Below are positions 32,888 to 44,646 of a DNA stretch of 64,000 bases, piece after piece (within the stretch, counting starts at the first letter, position 1; every line of letters starts with the position of its first letter). This stretch comes from Myxococcales bacterium UBA1238. GTDB taxonomy: Bacteria > Myxococcota_A > Bradymonadia > UBA7976 > UBA1532. The stretch spans positions 62,278 to 126,277 of the forward strand of contig DBWM01000038.1 in the NCBI GenBank assembly GCA_002309015.1, given 5' to 3'. The position numbers were made by a program, and so were the translations under genes. A model generated the notes under the pieces. The model did no database searches. It was not told the DNA's origin and worked only from the letters and a program-made list of their open reading frames with translations.

Positions 32888-35752
32888 TCATTTGTGGGCC
32901 AGCGTCTCCTTTAAATATTGCCCGGTATAGCTCTCCGCAACCCTTGTCAGATCCTCTGGCGTTCCCTCCGCGATGATCCTTCCACCCTTGCTTCCGCCCT
33001 CGGGACCCATATCGATCACCCAGTCTGCTGTCTTGATGATGTCGAGGTTATGCTCGATCATGAGTACCGTATTGCCCGCATCGACGAGTCTCTGAATCAC
33101 GTAGAGGAGCTTTCGGATATCGTCAAAATGGAGTCCGGTGGAGGGCTCGTCCAGGATGTACAGGGTGCGGCCCGTAGATCGCTTGGCCAGCTCACGGCTC
33201 AGCTTGATGCGCTGGGCCTCTCCGCCAGACAGGGTAGTGGAGGACTGACCCAGTTTGATATAGCCGAGACCTACATCCTGGAGCGTCTTCAAAGTCTTGA
33301 CGATCTTCGGGTGAACACTCAGGAGATCGGCTGCCTCGTCCACGCTCATGTCGAGCATGTCGGCGATGGACTTCTCCTTATACAGCACGCGCAGGGTCGC
33401 ATCATTGAAGCGACGTCCTCCGCAGACCTCGCAGGGGACGTAGACATCCGCGAGGAAATGCATCTCTACACGTGTGACACCGGCTCCCTGGCAATGCTCG
33501 CAGCGTCCACCCTTGATGTTGAAGCTGAAGCGACCCGGTGCGTAGCCGAATGCCTTGGCCTCCTTCACCTGGGCGAACAATGCGCGGATGTCGTCCCACA
33601 CCTTGGTGTAGGTAGCCGGATTGGATCTCGGGGTGCGTCCGATGGGGGCCTGGTCGATGTTGATCACGTGATCGAAATGCTCGAGACCCCGTATCCCCTC
33701 GCAATGACTCGACCTCTGCCGGGCATGGTTCAGGGCTGCGGTCGCGGCAGGCAACAGGATCTGGTTGACGAGGGTACTCTTTCCGGCCCCCGATACACCC
33801 GTTACGCAGGTAAAGAGACCTACGGGGATCGAGACGTCGAGCTGCTTCAGGTTGTTGGCGGTAGCACCTACCACGCGGAGTTGCTTCTCGGGGTTGTTCG
33901 GTCTCCGCTGCCTGGGGATCTCGATCTTTTCACGTCCCGAGAGGTAGGCGCCCGTCAGGCTCTTCGGGTTTAAAAGGATCTCTTCAGGGGTACCCTCGGC
34001 CACAACCTGCCCACCGTTTAGGCCAGCGCCGGGTCCAAAATCGACGATCCAGTCGGACTGCATCATCATCTCGGCATCGTGCTCGACCACGATCACGCTG
34101 TTCCCTAAGTCCCTGAGCCCCTGAAGCGCATGGATGAGCCGGGTATTATCTCTCGGGTGCAGACCGATCGAGGGTTCATCGAGGATGTAGATCACCCCCG
34201 TCAGCTCCGATCCCAGCTGGCTTGCGAGACGTATCCGCTGGCTCTCACCGCCCGAGAGCGAAGGCCCCGGCCTGCTCAGCGAAAGATATTCGAGACCGAC
34301 ATCCTCTAAGAAGCGCAGGCGGCTTTGAGTCTCCTTCAAAAGCTCTTCCACCACCACTCGCATGGATCCCGCATGCTGAAGGAACCCCTCCAGTCTCTGG
34401 CGCACTTCAGGTATGGTCCGATCGCAGAGGTCTGGAAGCGAGATGCCGTCAATCCTGACAGCTGCAGACTCAGGCCGAAGCCTTTGGCCCCGGCAGGCAG
34501 GGCAGGGCGCTTCGAGCAGGTAGGATCCCAGTTTCTCCTGTAGATCCTCGTTCTCCGACTCGCGCCATCTCCTCAGCAGCTGGGGCAGAAGACCCTCCCA
34601 TTCCGCCGTAAACTTATGCCCCCGCATGCGCAGCGTGATCGCCTGCCCCTGGGCTCCATAGAGGATGAACGACCGCGCCTCTTCACTTAAGTCCTGCCAG
34701 GGCATCTCCAGATCGATGCCCAGGTTCTTGCAGGCGGTCCGCAGGATCTTGCGATACCACATCAGAACCGGTTGCCCCGCCATGTCTTTCCAGGGCTTGT
34801 AGGCCCCACCCTCTATGGAGAGCGCAGGATCCGGGATCACCTTCTCGATGTCGACCTCATACGATACCCCAAGTCCATTGCAGACGGGGCAGCAGCCCTG
34901 GGGACTGTTGAACGAGAAGGACTGAGGAGAGAGCTCAGGATAACCGAGATCGCAGTTCAGGCATTGACGGTGCTCGGAATAGAACCTCTCTTTGGGTTCG
35001 CCTTCGACCTGCACGTAGAGGTTGCCGCCTCCATGCCTCAACGCGGTCTCCACCGAATCGCTCAGGCGACGCCTCTGATCGGGCTTCGCGATGAGTCGAT
35101 CCACCAGGAGCTCCATCTTGTATTTCCGTTTCTTATCGAGCGTGATCTCCTCGTCGAGGCTGACGATCTCGCCGTTCAGCCGGATCCTTGTAAAGCCCGA
35201 GGCCCTGAGATCCCTTAGAAGATCGCGATATTCTCCCTTGCGGTTCTCGACTAAAGGCGCAAAGAGCTGGAACTTCACCCCTGGCTCAAGCCTCTCCAAG
35301 GCGTTGACGATCTCTTCAGACGACACCGGCGTGACCGGCTCACCACATCTGCAGCAATGCTGCACCCCCACCCGCGCGTAGAGCACCCGCAGGTAGTCGG
35401 TGATCTCGGTAATCGTGCCTACGGTCGATCGGGGGTTCTTGCTCTGGGCCTTCTGCTCGATGCTGATGGTCGGCGATAATCCCCGCAACGTATCGTAATG
35501 GGGTTTGTCGAGCTGTCCCAGGAACTGCCGCGCGTAGGCCGATAGGCTCTCCACATACCTGCGCTGACCTTCAGCAAAGAGCGTATCGAAGGCGAGCGAG
35601 GACTTGCCCGACCCCGAGACCCCTGTAAACACCACCAGCCTGCGCTTGGGCACAGACAGGGTCACATCCTTGAGGTTATGCTCACGGGCGCCTTTGATCT
35701 CGATGCATGAGGTCTCGTGAAGAGACAGGGCAGGGGGTTGGTTTTGATTCAT
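32888..35752 (-). CDS. uvrA: Excinuclease ABC subunit A
   Basis: UvrA is the damage-sensing ATPase of nucleotide excision repair. The 954 residues contain two ABC ATPase modules (GVSGSGKSSLAFDT near residue 35 and GVSGAGKSTLVNQ near 645) and two LSGGE signatures. The zinc-finger cysteines are present (CCPVCNGLG and CEHCQGAG with CEVCGGRR), as is YILDEPSTGLH. GGAGG stands six bases before the ATG. The length is normal. Confidence 0.97.
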   Translation of the reverse strand: MNQNQPPALSLHETSCIEIKGAREHNLKDVTLSVPKRRLVVFTGVSGSGKSSLAFDTLFAEGQRRYVESLSAYARQFLGQLDKPHYDTLRGLSPTISIEQKAQSKNPRSTVGTITEITDYLRVLYARVGVQHCCRCGEPVTPVSSEEIVNALERLEPGVKFQLFAPLVENRKGEYRDLLRDLRASGFTRIRLNGEIVSLDEEITLDKKRKYKMELLVDRLIAKPDQRRRLSDSVETALRHGGGNLYVQVEGEPKERFYSEHRQCLNCDLGYPELSPQSFSFNSPQGCCPVCNGLGVSYEVDIEKVIPDPALSIEGGAYKPWKDMAGQPVLMWYRKILRTACKNLGIDLEMPWQDLSEEARSFILYGAQGQAITLRMRGHKFTAEWEGLLPQLLRRWRESENEDLQEKLGSYLLEAPCPACRGQRLRPESAAVRIDGISLPDLCDRTIPEVRQRLEGFLQHAGSMRVVVEELLKETQSRLRFLEDVGLEYLSLSRPGPSLSGGESQRIRLASQLGSELTGVIYILDEPSIGLHPRDNTRLIHALQGLRDLGNSVIVVEHDAEMMMQSDWIVDFGPGAGLNGGQVVAEGTPEEILLNPKSLTGAYLSGREKIEIPRQRRPNNPEKQLRVVGATANNLKQLDVSIPVGLFTCVTGVSGAGKSTLVNQILLPAATAALNHARQRSSHCEGIRGLEHFDHVINIDQAPIGRTPRSNPATYTKVWDDIRALFAQVKEAKAFGYAPGRFSFNIKGGRCEHCQGAGVTRVEMHFLADVYVPCEVCGGRRFNDATLRVLYKEKSIADMLDMSVDEAADLLSVHPKIVKTLKTLQDVGLGYIKLGQSSTTLSGGEAQRIKLSRELAKRSTGRTLYILDEPSTGLHFDDIRKLLYVIQRLVDAGNTVLMIEHNLDIIKTADWVIDMGPEGGSKGGRIIAEGTPEDLTRVAESYTGQYLKETLAHK

Positions 35753-35850
35753 AAGGCCTCCAAACTACGGGGCGTCTATATAGAGAAACGGCTGTTCAGG
35801 CAAGAGATCCGGGTGACCTTAGGGTCGGATCCGCATTTGTGAAGCAAATG

Positions 35851-35916
35851 TATGGGGTGGATGAGCGGGAGGTGAGGGCTGACGGATGCCCATCTATGGG
35901 GTGGATGAGGTCTGGA
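35851..35916. repeat. 22-bp-period array D (three units)
   Basis: TATGGGGTGGATGAG occurs at 35851 and again at 35895, exactly 44 bases (two periods) apart, with a diverged unit between. It sits just after the stop of the beta-barrel gene and before uvrA. Confidence 0.5.
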
Positions 35917-36465
35917 TCAGAAGAAGACGCCGCCCATGAACATCAGGTCGTTAATCTTCGAATCGTGATCCTTGATGAGCCGGGAGACCTGGTGCTCGTA
36001 GCGGATCTCGATGTTCAGCGCGAGGACACCGAGGTTGAACTGTGCACCGAGCATGACCGGGATGTAGAACGAAGTGGATTCGAGATCGAGTTCCTCCATC
36101 TGGCCCCGGTCGCTTGCAGAGAGGTTGAACCTGGGCTCAACCCCTGCGCCCAGTGAAAGCCCCAGCAGCGGCAGGGGGATCGGCAACGCGAACTTGGCCA
36201 GAACAGGTACGGAGATCTGGTTTAAGGTGAAGTAGTCGGTGGAGGTGCGATGGTAAAGGGCATCGGCCTCAAGCTTGAGCAGGACGAGATCCAGCTGATA
36301 GCCCGCCCCCACTGCCAGAGGTACGGGATTCAGATCATCGCCCTTAAAGCCGTCATCAAACGCCAGCCCCGAGCCCACCCGGACACCAAAGGAACCGAAG
36401 GCGAAGGCCTGGCTGCTGCAGAGGATCAACATCAGGAAGGTGAGGAGAAGTGATTTAACACGCAT
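35917..36465 (-). CDS. Outer-membrane beta-barrel protein
   Basis: The start at 36465 gives a clean signal peptide (MRVKSLLLTFLMLILCSSQAFA) and a 182-residue product. Upstream in-frame codons lack a signal context. Alternating hydrophobic strands, many Gly and aromatic residues, and a terminal Phe (GGVFF) indicate a small 8-stranded barrel of the OmpA/OprF-like or PorT-like kind. The function is unknown. Confidence 0.75.
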   Translation of the reverse strand: MRVKSLLLTFLMLILCSSQAFAFGSFGVRVGSGLAFDDGFKGDDLNPVPLAVGAGYQLDLVLLKLEADALYHRTSTDYFTLNQISVPVLAKFALPIPLPLLGLSLGAGVEPRFNLSASDRGQMEELDLESTSFYIPVMLGAQFNLGVLALNIEIRYEHQVSRLIKDHDSKINDLMFMGGVFF

Positions 36466-36572
36466 TTGAACTGCATCTTTCTGGCCTCCCCAGGGGAAGC
36501 CGCAAGGGTGAATGAGAGGAAACAAAACTGTGCGATCGATTCATCAACTGTCGCGGGATCTCTAACCGAAGG

Positions 36573-37394
36573 TCAATCGATGAGGCCCGTCTCGCGGAGA
36601 ATTTGGGTCACCTTCTGCAGATCGCCCCGCCCCTGAACGAAGCAGCAGCCCCTGGGTGGCACCATCACCAAAGGTCCCGATTGCAACCAGATGGCCCGAC
36701 CCTGGCCCTGCGCATAGGGGGTGACCTGCCAGACCGCTTCCCCGTGATCCTCCAGGATCTGCACCACCGATCCCGAGGGCCCCCGCTCGTCACCGGGTGC
36801 ACCGCTGTTGGCGACCCCCTTGCTTTCGATGGGCGAGGGCGATGCTGTGGAAGCTGCCTGGGGTGCGTTTTCGGCTGCGACCGCATCTGAAGACGCTGCG
36901 TCTGGGGTGGAGAGCGCCTGTGCTTCTGCTGCCAGGGCCTCCTCGATGAGGGTGCGGACGGGATCGATGTCCTTCCCTTTATATTGCAGATCCCCTTCTT
37001 CGGGCACCATCACCGAGACCTGACAGGCGAGCATCATCACGCGACCCATCTCGAGCTCGAGTTCGTGGACCACCTTGTGGCCTGCATCCTGCAACAGCGA
37101 CCGGATGCGATCCGCGCGCGATGGGGGAGGATCGGCCTGCGCCCCGGGTTGTGAAGGCATGGGCAACGGGTGATCGAAGACGCCTGCTGCGCGAAGTTTG
37201 GGCTCGATCTCGGCTGCGTGAGGCCCCTGCAAAAAGAGTTCACCCGATGCGGGCACCATCAGCAAAGGCCCCGACACCAGCCACAACGCCCTGCCTGTGC
37301 CGTTTGCAAACGCTGTTACACGCCATACCTGCTCACCCGCCTTCTCGATCACCTGGGTGAGCGCCTCGATCATCTGAGGATCTGTCGCATCCAT
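36573..37394 (-). CDS. Protein of unknown function with three related domains
   Basis: This 273-residue protein has no signal peptide. Three similar segments of ~65 residues (about 8-75, 95-150 and 205-273) share a VWRVT/VWQVTPYA start, a GRALWL/GRAIWLQSGPLVMVP middle and a LFLQG/CCFVQG end. The middle copy is most diverged. An Ala/Pro/Ser linker separates copies two and three. A GGGAGG site is well placed. I do not recognise the family. Confidence 0.7.
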   Translation of the reverse strand: MDATDPQMIEALTQVIEKAGEQVWRVTAFANGTGRALWLVSGPLLMVPASGELFLQGPHAAEIEPKLRAAGVFDHPLPMPSQPGAQADPPPSRADRIRSLLQDAGHKVVHELELEMGRVMMLACQVSVMVPEEGDLQYKGKDIDPVRTLIEEALAAEAQALSTPDAASSDAVAAENAPQAASTASPSPIESKGVANSGAPGDERGPSGSVVQILEDHGEAVWQVTPYAQGQGRAIWLQSGPLVMVPPRGCCFVQGRGDLQKVTQILRETGLID

Positions 37395-37527
37395 ATGGGC
37401 CTCCCAAAACCGGGATGATTTTTACAGCGCAAGGGGCCGCTGTGCAATGCAGCTTTGGGGATTTCATGCAGCTTTGGGGGATATTACGTCTTTTTGGGGG
37501 AAGTCGTGAAGGCGGGGGCGAGATGGA

Positions 37528-40152
<2,625 letters not shown>

Positions 40153-40269
40153 ATGGGCCTCTCTTGATGCGATGAATCATTTCTTTATCGGGTTTTTAAG
40201 CTTATAAATCAAGGACATTGAGCCTCTTTTTAATGGCGATTTTTAGCGGTTTTGAAAGCAGGGTAGAAG

Positions 40270-40515
40270 ATGAGCCAAGAACCTAAAAGTTTGCTGGAGC
40301 AAATCATCGAGGAGCAGGAACTGCGTGCGGAATTAGATCTGGCGAAGAAGCCGCAAATGCCCGAAGAAGGGGAGCGCGCTGAGGATGCGGCGCCCCGAAA
40401 AACGCCCGCGTGGTTTGGAAAATCGGCGAGCGAGCTTCTGGCCGGGCGCGACGGGCGGGTGAATTCAAGCTTATCGGTCGATACCGCAGGCGCCAAAGAA
40501 ACCAAAGAGCCCTAA
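40270..40515 (+). CDS. Small acidic hypothetical protein
   Basis: This 81-residue frame (MSQEPKSLLEQIIEEQELRAEL...) is hydrophilic, with a likely N-terminal helix and a Gly/Ala/Pro-rich remainder. GGTAGAAG before the ATG is a modest ribosome site. Its end overlaps the convergent fabG-like gene by four bases. Composition is protein-like, but no family is recognised. Confidence 0.5.
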   Translation: MSQEPKSLLEQIIEEQELRAELDLAKKPQMPEEGERAEDAAPRKTPAWFGKSASELLAGRDGRVNSSLSVDTAGAKETKEP

Positions 40516-41240
40516 AGCCCAAGTCCGCCGTCGATGTCGATGATTTGTCCCGTAATATAGCTCGATTTTTCGCTCACCAAAAACGCTGCAAGCTCAGCAA
40601 CTTCAACGGGTTTTCCGTATCGTTTCATGGGGATCGCCTGCAGGATTTCCTCGCCGTGGGCCTCTCGGACTGCAGCGCTCAGGTCGGTTTCGATCATGCC
40701 GGGCGCGATCGCGTTGACGGTGATCCCTTTGCGGGCGAATTCGACGGCGAGGGCGCGGGTGAGGGCTTCGAGGCCGCCTTTGCTGGCTGCGTAATTGGCT
40801 TGTCCGGGTTTGGGGTGCCGGCTCGAAACGGAGCTGATGAAGAGAATTCTGCCCGACCGCTTTTTGAGCATGCACCGGGCTGCGGTCTGGGCCAGGTAAA
40901 AGGCCGCGTCGAGGTTGGTGCGCATCACGCTGTGCCAGTTTTCGCTGCTCATGCGCAGCAGGAGACCGTCCTGAATGATGCCCGCGCAATGGACGAGCGC
41001 ATCGAGGGTTTCAAAGCGTTCGATGGCGGTCTGGATGGCTTTTTGGGCCTGCGGTTCGTCGGAGACATCCGCCTGCAGGGGGATCGCTTCAAGAGCGCCG
41101 AGCGCCAGGCATTCTTCGCATAAGGCCAGAGCCGCTTCCCGATTTTGGTGGTAGACGAGGGCGAGTTTTGCGTTGGGTGCCAGTTTGAGGGCGATTGCGC
41201 GGCCAATGCCACGGCTGGCACCGGTGATGAAGGCGTTCAT
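40512..41240 (-). CDS. fabG: 3-oxoacyl-ACP reductase-like short-chain dehydrogenase
   Basis: The start at 41240 (MNAFITGASRGIG) fits the family. An upstream TTG would add nine basic residues. The 242-residue Rossmann protein has the NADP(H) motif TGASRGIG, NAG-position HCAGI, the catalytic Ser (ISSVSS), YAASKGG with the catalytic Tyr and Lys, and GMIETDL. It is closest in style to FabG, which reduces 3-oxoacyl-ACP in fatty acid synthesis, but no other fab gene is nearby, so another substrate is possible. Confidence 0.85.
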   Translation of the reverse strand: MNAFITGASRGIGRAIALKLAPNAKLALVYHQNREAALALCEECLALGALEAIPLQADVSDEPQAQKAIQTAIERFETLDALVHCAGIIQDGLLLRMSSENWHSVMRTNLDAAFYLAQTAARCMLKKRSGRILFISSVSSRHPKPGQANYAASKGGLEALTRALAVEFARKGITVNAIAPGMIETDLSAAVREAHGEEILQAIPMKRYGKPVEVAELAAFLVSEKSSYITGQIIDIDGGLGL

Positions 41241-41290
41241 TGCGTGACGGCGCTTTCTTTGAGCCAATAAGGCGTGTATTTTATGCCGCT

Positions 41291-42550
41291 ATGCTGAAAG
41301 AACGTCGAATTCATTTTTGTGTTTCGGGTGGAATTGCCGCTTACAAGGCGATCGATCTGGCGCGTATCTTTGTTAAAGCGGGTGCGCAAGTCCGCGTCGC
41401 GCTTACAAAATCGGCCGAAGCGTTCGTTACGCCCATGACCTTCCAGGCGCTGACGGGTCACGTGCCCCTGCGTTCCACAAGCGTGGAATCTGAGGGCGAT
41501 GTGGAGCAGCCTTCGATCATCGCGCATATCAATTTTGCGCAAAACTGCGATGCCCTCGTGGTGGTGCCGGCTACAGCCAACCTGCTCGCCAAAGCAGCCT
41601 GCGGACTGGCCGATGATTTCGTTTCGTCGGTTTTGCTTGCGGCAACGGTGCCCATCATCGCAGCGCCCGCGATGAATTCCGCGATGTATTTAAATCCGGC
41701 GACGCAAGAGAATTTATCGGTTTTGAAGCGTCGCGGATGGACGATCGTGGAGCCGGGTTACGGGTCGCTGGCCTGCGGTTGTGAGGGGCCCGGGCGTTTG
41801 GCGGATCTCGATGAGATCGCGCGCAGCGTTGAACGGGTGGTAGATAAGGCGCATGCACCTCAACCCTGGATAAATAAAAAGGTTTTGGTTACCGCCGGCC
41901 CTACGCGCGAATATCTCGATCCCGTACGCTTTCTGTCAAACCCTTCCTCCGGAAAAATGGGATTTGCTTTGGCGGAAGCGGCGTTGCAGATGGGGGCTGA
42001 GGTCATTCTGGTGCATGGGCCGGTAACCATCGTGCCGCCGGAATCGCCTCATCTGAAAGTGCTGCCGGTCACCTCTGCAAAAGAGATGTACGATGCGGTG
42101 CATGCGCATGCGGCTCAAATGGATTTGGTGCTGATGTGCGCGGCAGTTGCGGATTTGCGGCCTGCAACCTGTTCGCCCACGAAATTGCCGAAGGGGGAAT
42201 GCTCCATGCCCATCGAATGGCTGCCTACGCCCGATATTTTGGCGAGCCTCGGGGCCTGGCGTGCGGATGCCCGGACGCGTGGAGAAAAAACGCCTGTCCT
42301 GATCGGATTTGCGGCTCAAACAGGGGATCCCGTTGCGGCTGCTCAGGAAAAGCGCGCGCGCAAACAGGTGGACTGGATTGTGGCCAACGACGTGACCGCC
42401 GAGGGCGCAGGTTTTATGAGCGATACCAATCGCATCAGCCTGATCACCGCATCACAAGTTGAGACCTGGGATTTAATGTCGAAAAAAGAAGTTGCCGAGC
42501 GACTTTGTGAGCGCATCGATGCTTGCTTCTTTAAAGAGAGTCGCGCGTGA
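41291..42550 (+). CDS. coaBC: Bifunctional phosphopantothenoylcysteine synthetase/decarboxylase
   Basis: This fusion carries out two steps of coenzyme A synthesis. The start at 41291 (MLKERRIHFCVSGGIAAYK) fits the family, although no ribosome site is visible. The N-terminal flavin decarboxylase domain has SGGIAAYK, the PAMNSAMY substrate motif and ADDFVSS. The C-terminal synthetase has TAGPTREYLDPVRFLSN and SSGKMG. The 419-residue length is normal. It is divergent from the fabG-like gene with only 50 bases between, and overlaps the next gene (GTGA). Confidence 0.95.
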   Translation: MLKERRIHFCVSGGIAAYKAIDLARIFVKAGAQVRVALTKSAEAFVTPMTFQALTGHVPLRSTSVESEGDVEQPSIIAHINFAQNCDALVVVPATANLLAKAACGLADDFVSSVLLAATVPIIAAPAMNSAMYLNPATQENLSVLKRRGWTIVEPGYGSLACGCEGPGRLADLDEIARSVERVVDKAHAPQPWINKKVLVTAGPTREYLDPVRFLSNPSSGKMGFALAEAALQMGAEVILVHGPVTIVPPESPHLKVLPVTSAKEMYDAVHAHAAQMDLVLMCAAVADLRPATCSPTKLPKGECSMPIEWLPTPDILASLGAWRADARTRGEKTPVLIGFAAQTGDPVAAAQEKRARKQVDWIVANDVTAEGAGFMSDTNRISLITASQVETWDLMSKKEVAERLCERIDACFFKESRA

Positions 42551-43518
42551 TCGAGGAACGCCAGGAGCTCTGCCGCTTGGCTTTAGAGGCGCGCGGCGCC
42601 ATCGAATGGATGCTCGAATGCGGTGAGGGCGATCTTTGGAGACTCGGGGATGCCTCCGAAGAGTCCATCTTTAATGCCTTTGTAACTGGTGATTTTTTAA
42701 GGCAAAATGCCCCGCAAAATGCGAACCGGATACAGCAGCGCGCTCTTCCCAGTCCTCAGGCGCCGTTAAAGCCCGCAGCCGAGCCTCCAAAGGCTTTGCC
42801 CCAACAGGAAACTTCAGATCGCCAGACTCCGCCGTCCCGAATCACTCAGCCGCCCCGAATTACTCAGCCGCCCCGGCCCGCAAGGCGAACGAGAGCGCCT
42901 CTGACATTGCCGCCGGTGCGGGTCGATGAAACCGATGTAACCGTTGCTAAGTCTGCAAAATTACAGGCATTGCGCGATTTAATAGGGGATTGCGCGCGCT
43001 GCAGTTTTTGTGAAAAACGCTGCGAAATGGTGTTCGGTTTTGGCCATCCAGACGCGCGGCTCATGTTTGTGGGCGATGCGCCGAGTGAATACGACGACCT
43101 GCTGGGCATGCCTTACGCCGACAACATCGGTCAGAAACTGGGCGAAATGATCCGCGCCATCGGGTTAAAGCGCAGCGCTGTTTACCTCACGTTCATGGTC
43201 AAATGCTGTCCGAAAACGAATCAGAAAATTTATGAAAATACGCAGATTTGCCTGCCGTTTTTATGGCAGCAGATAGCGATCATCGATCCGCAGATCGTGG
43301 TCGCCTTTGGGGAACGGACGGGCCAGATTTTATCTCAGCGAAACGCGCCGATTGCCAGGCTCCGGCAAGAGCAGCTGACGATCGAAAACCGGATGCTGCG
43401 GGTCACTTACAGCCCCAAGGATGTGCTCGAGCGGCCTCAGATTTGTCGCAAACTGGTATGGGAAGATCTGCAGTCCATCAGGCGGCATCTGCAGGCGATG
43501 GAACAAAAACGTCAATAA
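42547..43518 (+). CDS. Divergent family-4 uracil-DNA glycosylase-like protein
   Basis: The GTG start overlaps the coaBC stop. The 323-residue protein has a ~110-residue N-terminal extension with a Pro-rich linker repeating RITQPP, then a family-4 UDG fold at ~130-315. The 4Fe-4S region CARCSFCEKRC is recognisable, followed by VFGFGHPDARLMFVGDAPSEYDD. The usual catalytic motif GEAPGxxED reads GDAPSEYDD, and the usual TYHPxxLLR reads TYSPKDVLE, so the His is lost. Activity on uracil is uncertain. It may have another substrate or be a binding protein. Confidence 0.8.
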   Translation: MIEERQELCRLALEARGAIEWMLECGEGDLWRLGDASEESIFNAFVTGDFLRQNAPQNANRIQQRALPSPQAPLKPAAEPPKALPQQETSDRQTPPSRITQPPRITQPPRPARRTRAPLTLPPVRVDETDVTVAKSAKLQALRDLIGDCARCSFCEKRCEMVFGFGHPDARLMFVGDAPSEYDDLLGMPYADNIGQKLGEMIRAIGLKRSAVYLTFMVKCCPKTNQKIYENTQICLPFLWQQIAIIDPQIVVAFGERTGQILSQRNAPIARLRQEQLTIENRMLRVTYSPKDVLERPQICRKLVWEDLQSIRRHLQAMEQKRQ

Positions 43519-43635
43519 AATCGAATCATTGTGCTGCTTTTTGCCAAATCTGAGTCATCCGGTTTTCATCAATTTGAATCCTACTTATGAAAACAGAGGA
43601 AAATCGTTTCGTTTTCTGGTAGTTTCCCCGCCCCT

Positions 43636-44646
43636 ATGCGACGTCAAGATTTTCATTTTGAATTGCCCGAATCGCTCATCGCCCAGCGGCCTTCCGAGGT
43701 GCGCGGCGAAAGTCGGCTGTGTCACCTGCACAGCGATGGATCCGTCGAATTCGGTGCGTTTGCTCAGGTGATCGATCAGTTTAAGGGCGACGAGCTGCTC
43801 GTGCTCAACGATACCAAAGTGGTGCCAGCGCGCGTGTATGGGCATAAAGCGAGCGGTGGCGCGGTCGAGATGCTCTTTGTGGAGCCTTTGGAAAATGGCC
43901 GGATCCTGGCCATGCTGCGCGGCGGACATCTCAAGCCCGGCAGCAGGCTGGTGTTTCCCGGAGCCGAGGCGGAACTTTGCTCTCGAAGGGAAGATGGGAC
44001 CGCCGAGCTTTTGCTGAGCCGCGCGGACGATCTCTGGACCTGGCTGGACGAAGTGGGCGAGATGCCGCTTCCGCCTTACATTGAGCGCGAGGCGGACGAG
44101 AGCGACAAAGAACGCTATCAGACTGTTTTTGCAAGGGAATCCGGCGCTGTGGCGGCCCCTACTGCAGGACTTCATTTTACGCCTGAGCTTCTGGATGCGC
44201 TGCGCGCCAAAGGGGTCGAGATCCGCACGATCACGCTCCACGTGGGCCCCGGCACGTTTCGCCCGGTCAAGGTCGACAACATCGACGAGCATCGCATGCA
44301 TTCGGAGCGCTACACGGTGCCTGAAGAGACGCGAGCGGCTCTGGCGAGCGGAAAGCCGATCGTCGCGGTGGGGACTACGGTCGTGCGCACTTTGGAAAGC
44401 TACGCGCTCGATCCTGCGGCCACGCGCACCGATATCTTCATTAAGCCGGGCTTTGAATTCCGCCTGGTCGACGGTTTGATCACCAACTTCCATTTGCCGG
44501 AAAGTACTTTATTGATGCTGGTTTGCGCGTTTTCTGGCCAGGAAAAAGTTCTCAACGCGTACAACGCGGCGGTCCGTGAAGGCTTACATTTCTTTAGTTA
44601 TGGAGATGCGATGCTGATGCATCGGGAGGGTGGACGATGGATTTAA
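43636..44646 (+). CDS. queA: S-adenosylmethionine:tRNA ribosyltransferase-isomerase
   Basis: QueA transfers and rearranges the ribosyl group of SAM onto preQ1-modified tRNA to give epoxyqueuosine. The 336-residue sequence has FHFELPESLIAQRP, LVLNDTKVVPARVYG, PPYIERE, APTAGLHFTPELLD and THLHVGPGTFRP-like motifs. No ribosome site is evident. It overlaps tgt by ten bases, so the two queuosine genes are coupled. Confidence 0.96.
   Translation: MRRQDFHFELPESLIAQRPSEVRGESRLCHLHSDGSVEFGAFAQVIDQFKGDELLVLNDTKVVPARVYGHKASGGAVEMLFVEPLENGRILAMLRGGHLKPGSRLVFPGAEAELCSRREDGTAELLLSRADDLWTWLDEVGEMPLPPYIEREADESDKERYQTVFARESGAVAAPTAGLHFTPELLDALRAKGVEIRTITLHVGPGTFRPVKVDNIDEHRMHSERYTVPEETRAALASGKPIVAVGTTVVRTLESYALDPAATRTDIFIKPGFEFRLVDGLITNFHLPESTLLMLVCAFSGQEKVLNAYNAAVREGLHFFSYGDAMLMHREGGRWI

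Noticed and set aside
43585..44493. 302-codon minus-strand frame opposite queA
   Set aside because: It is antisense to a clearly real gene, and no family motif is present.
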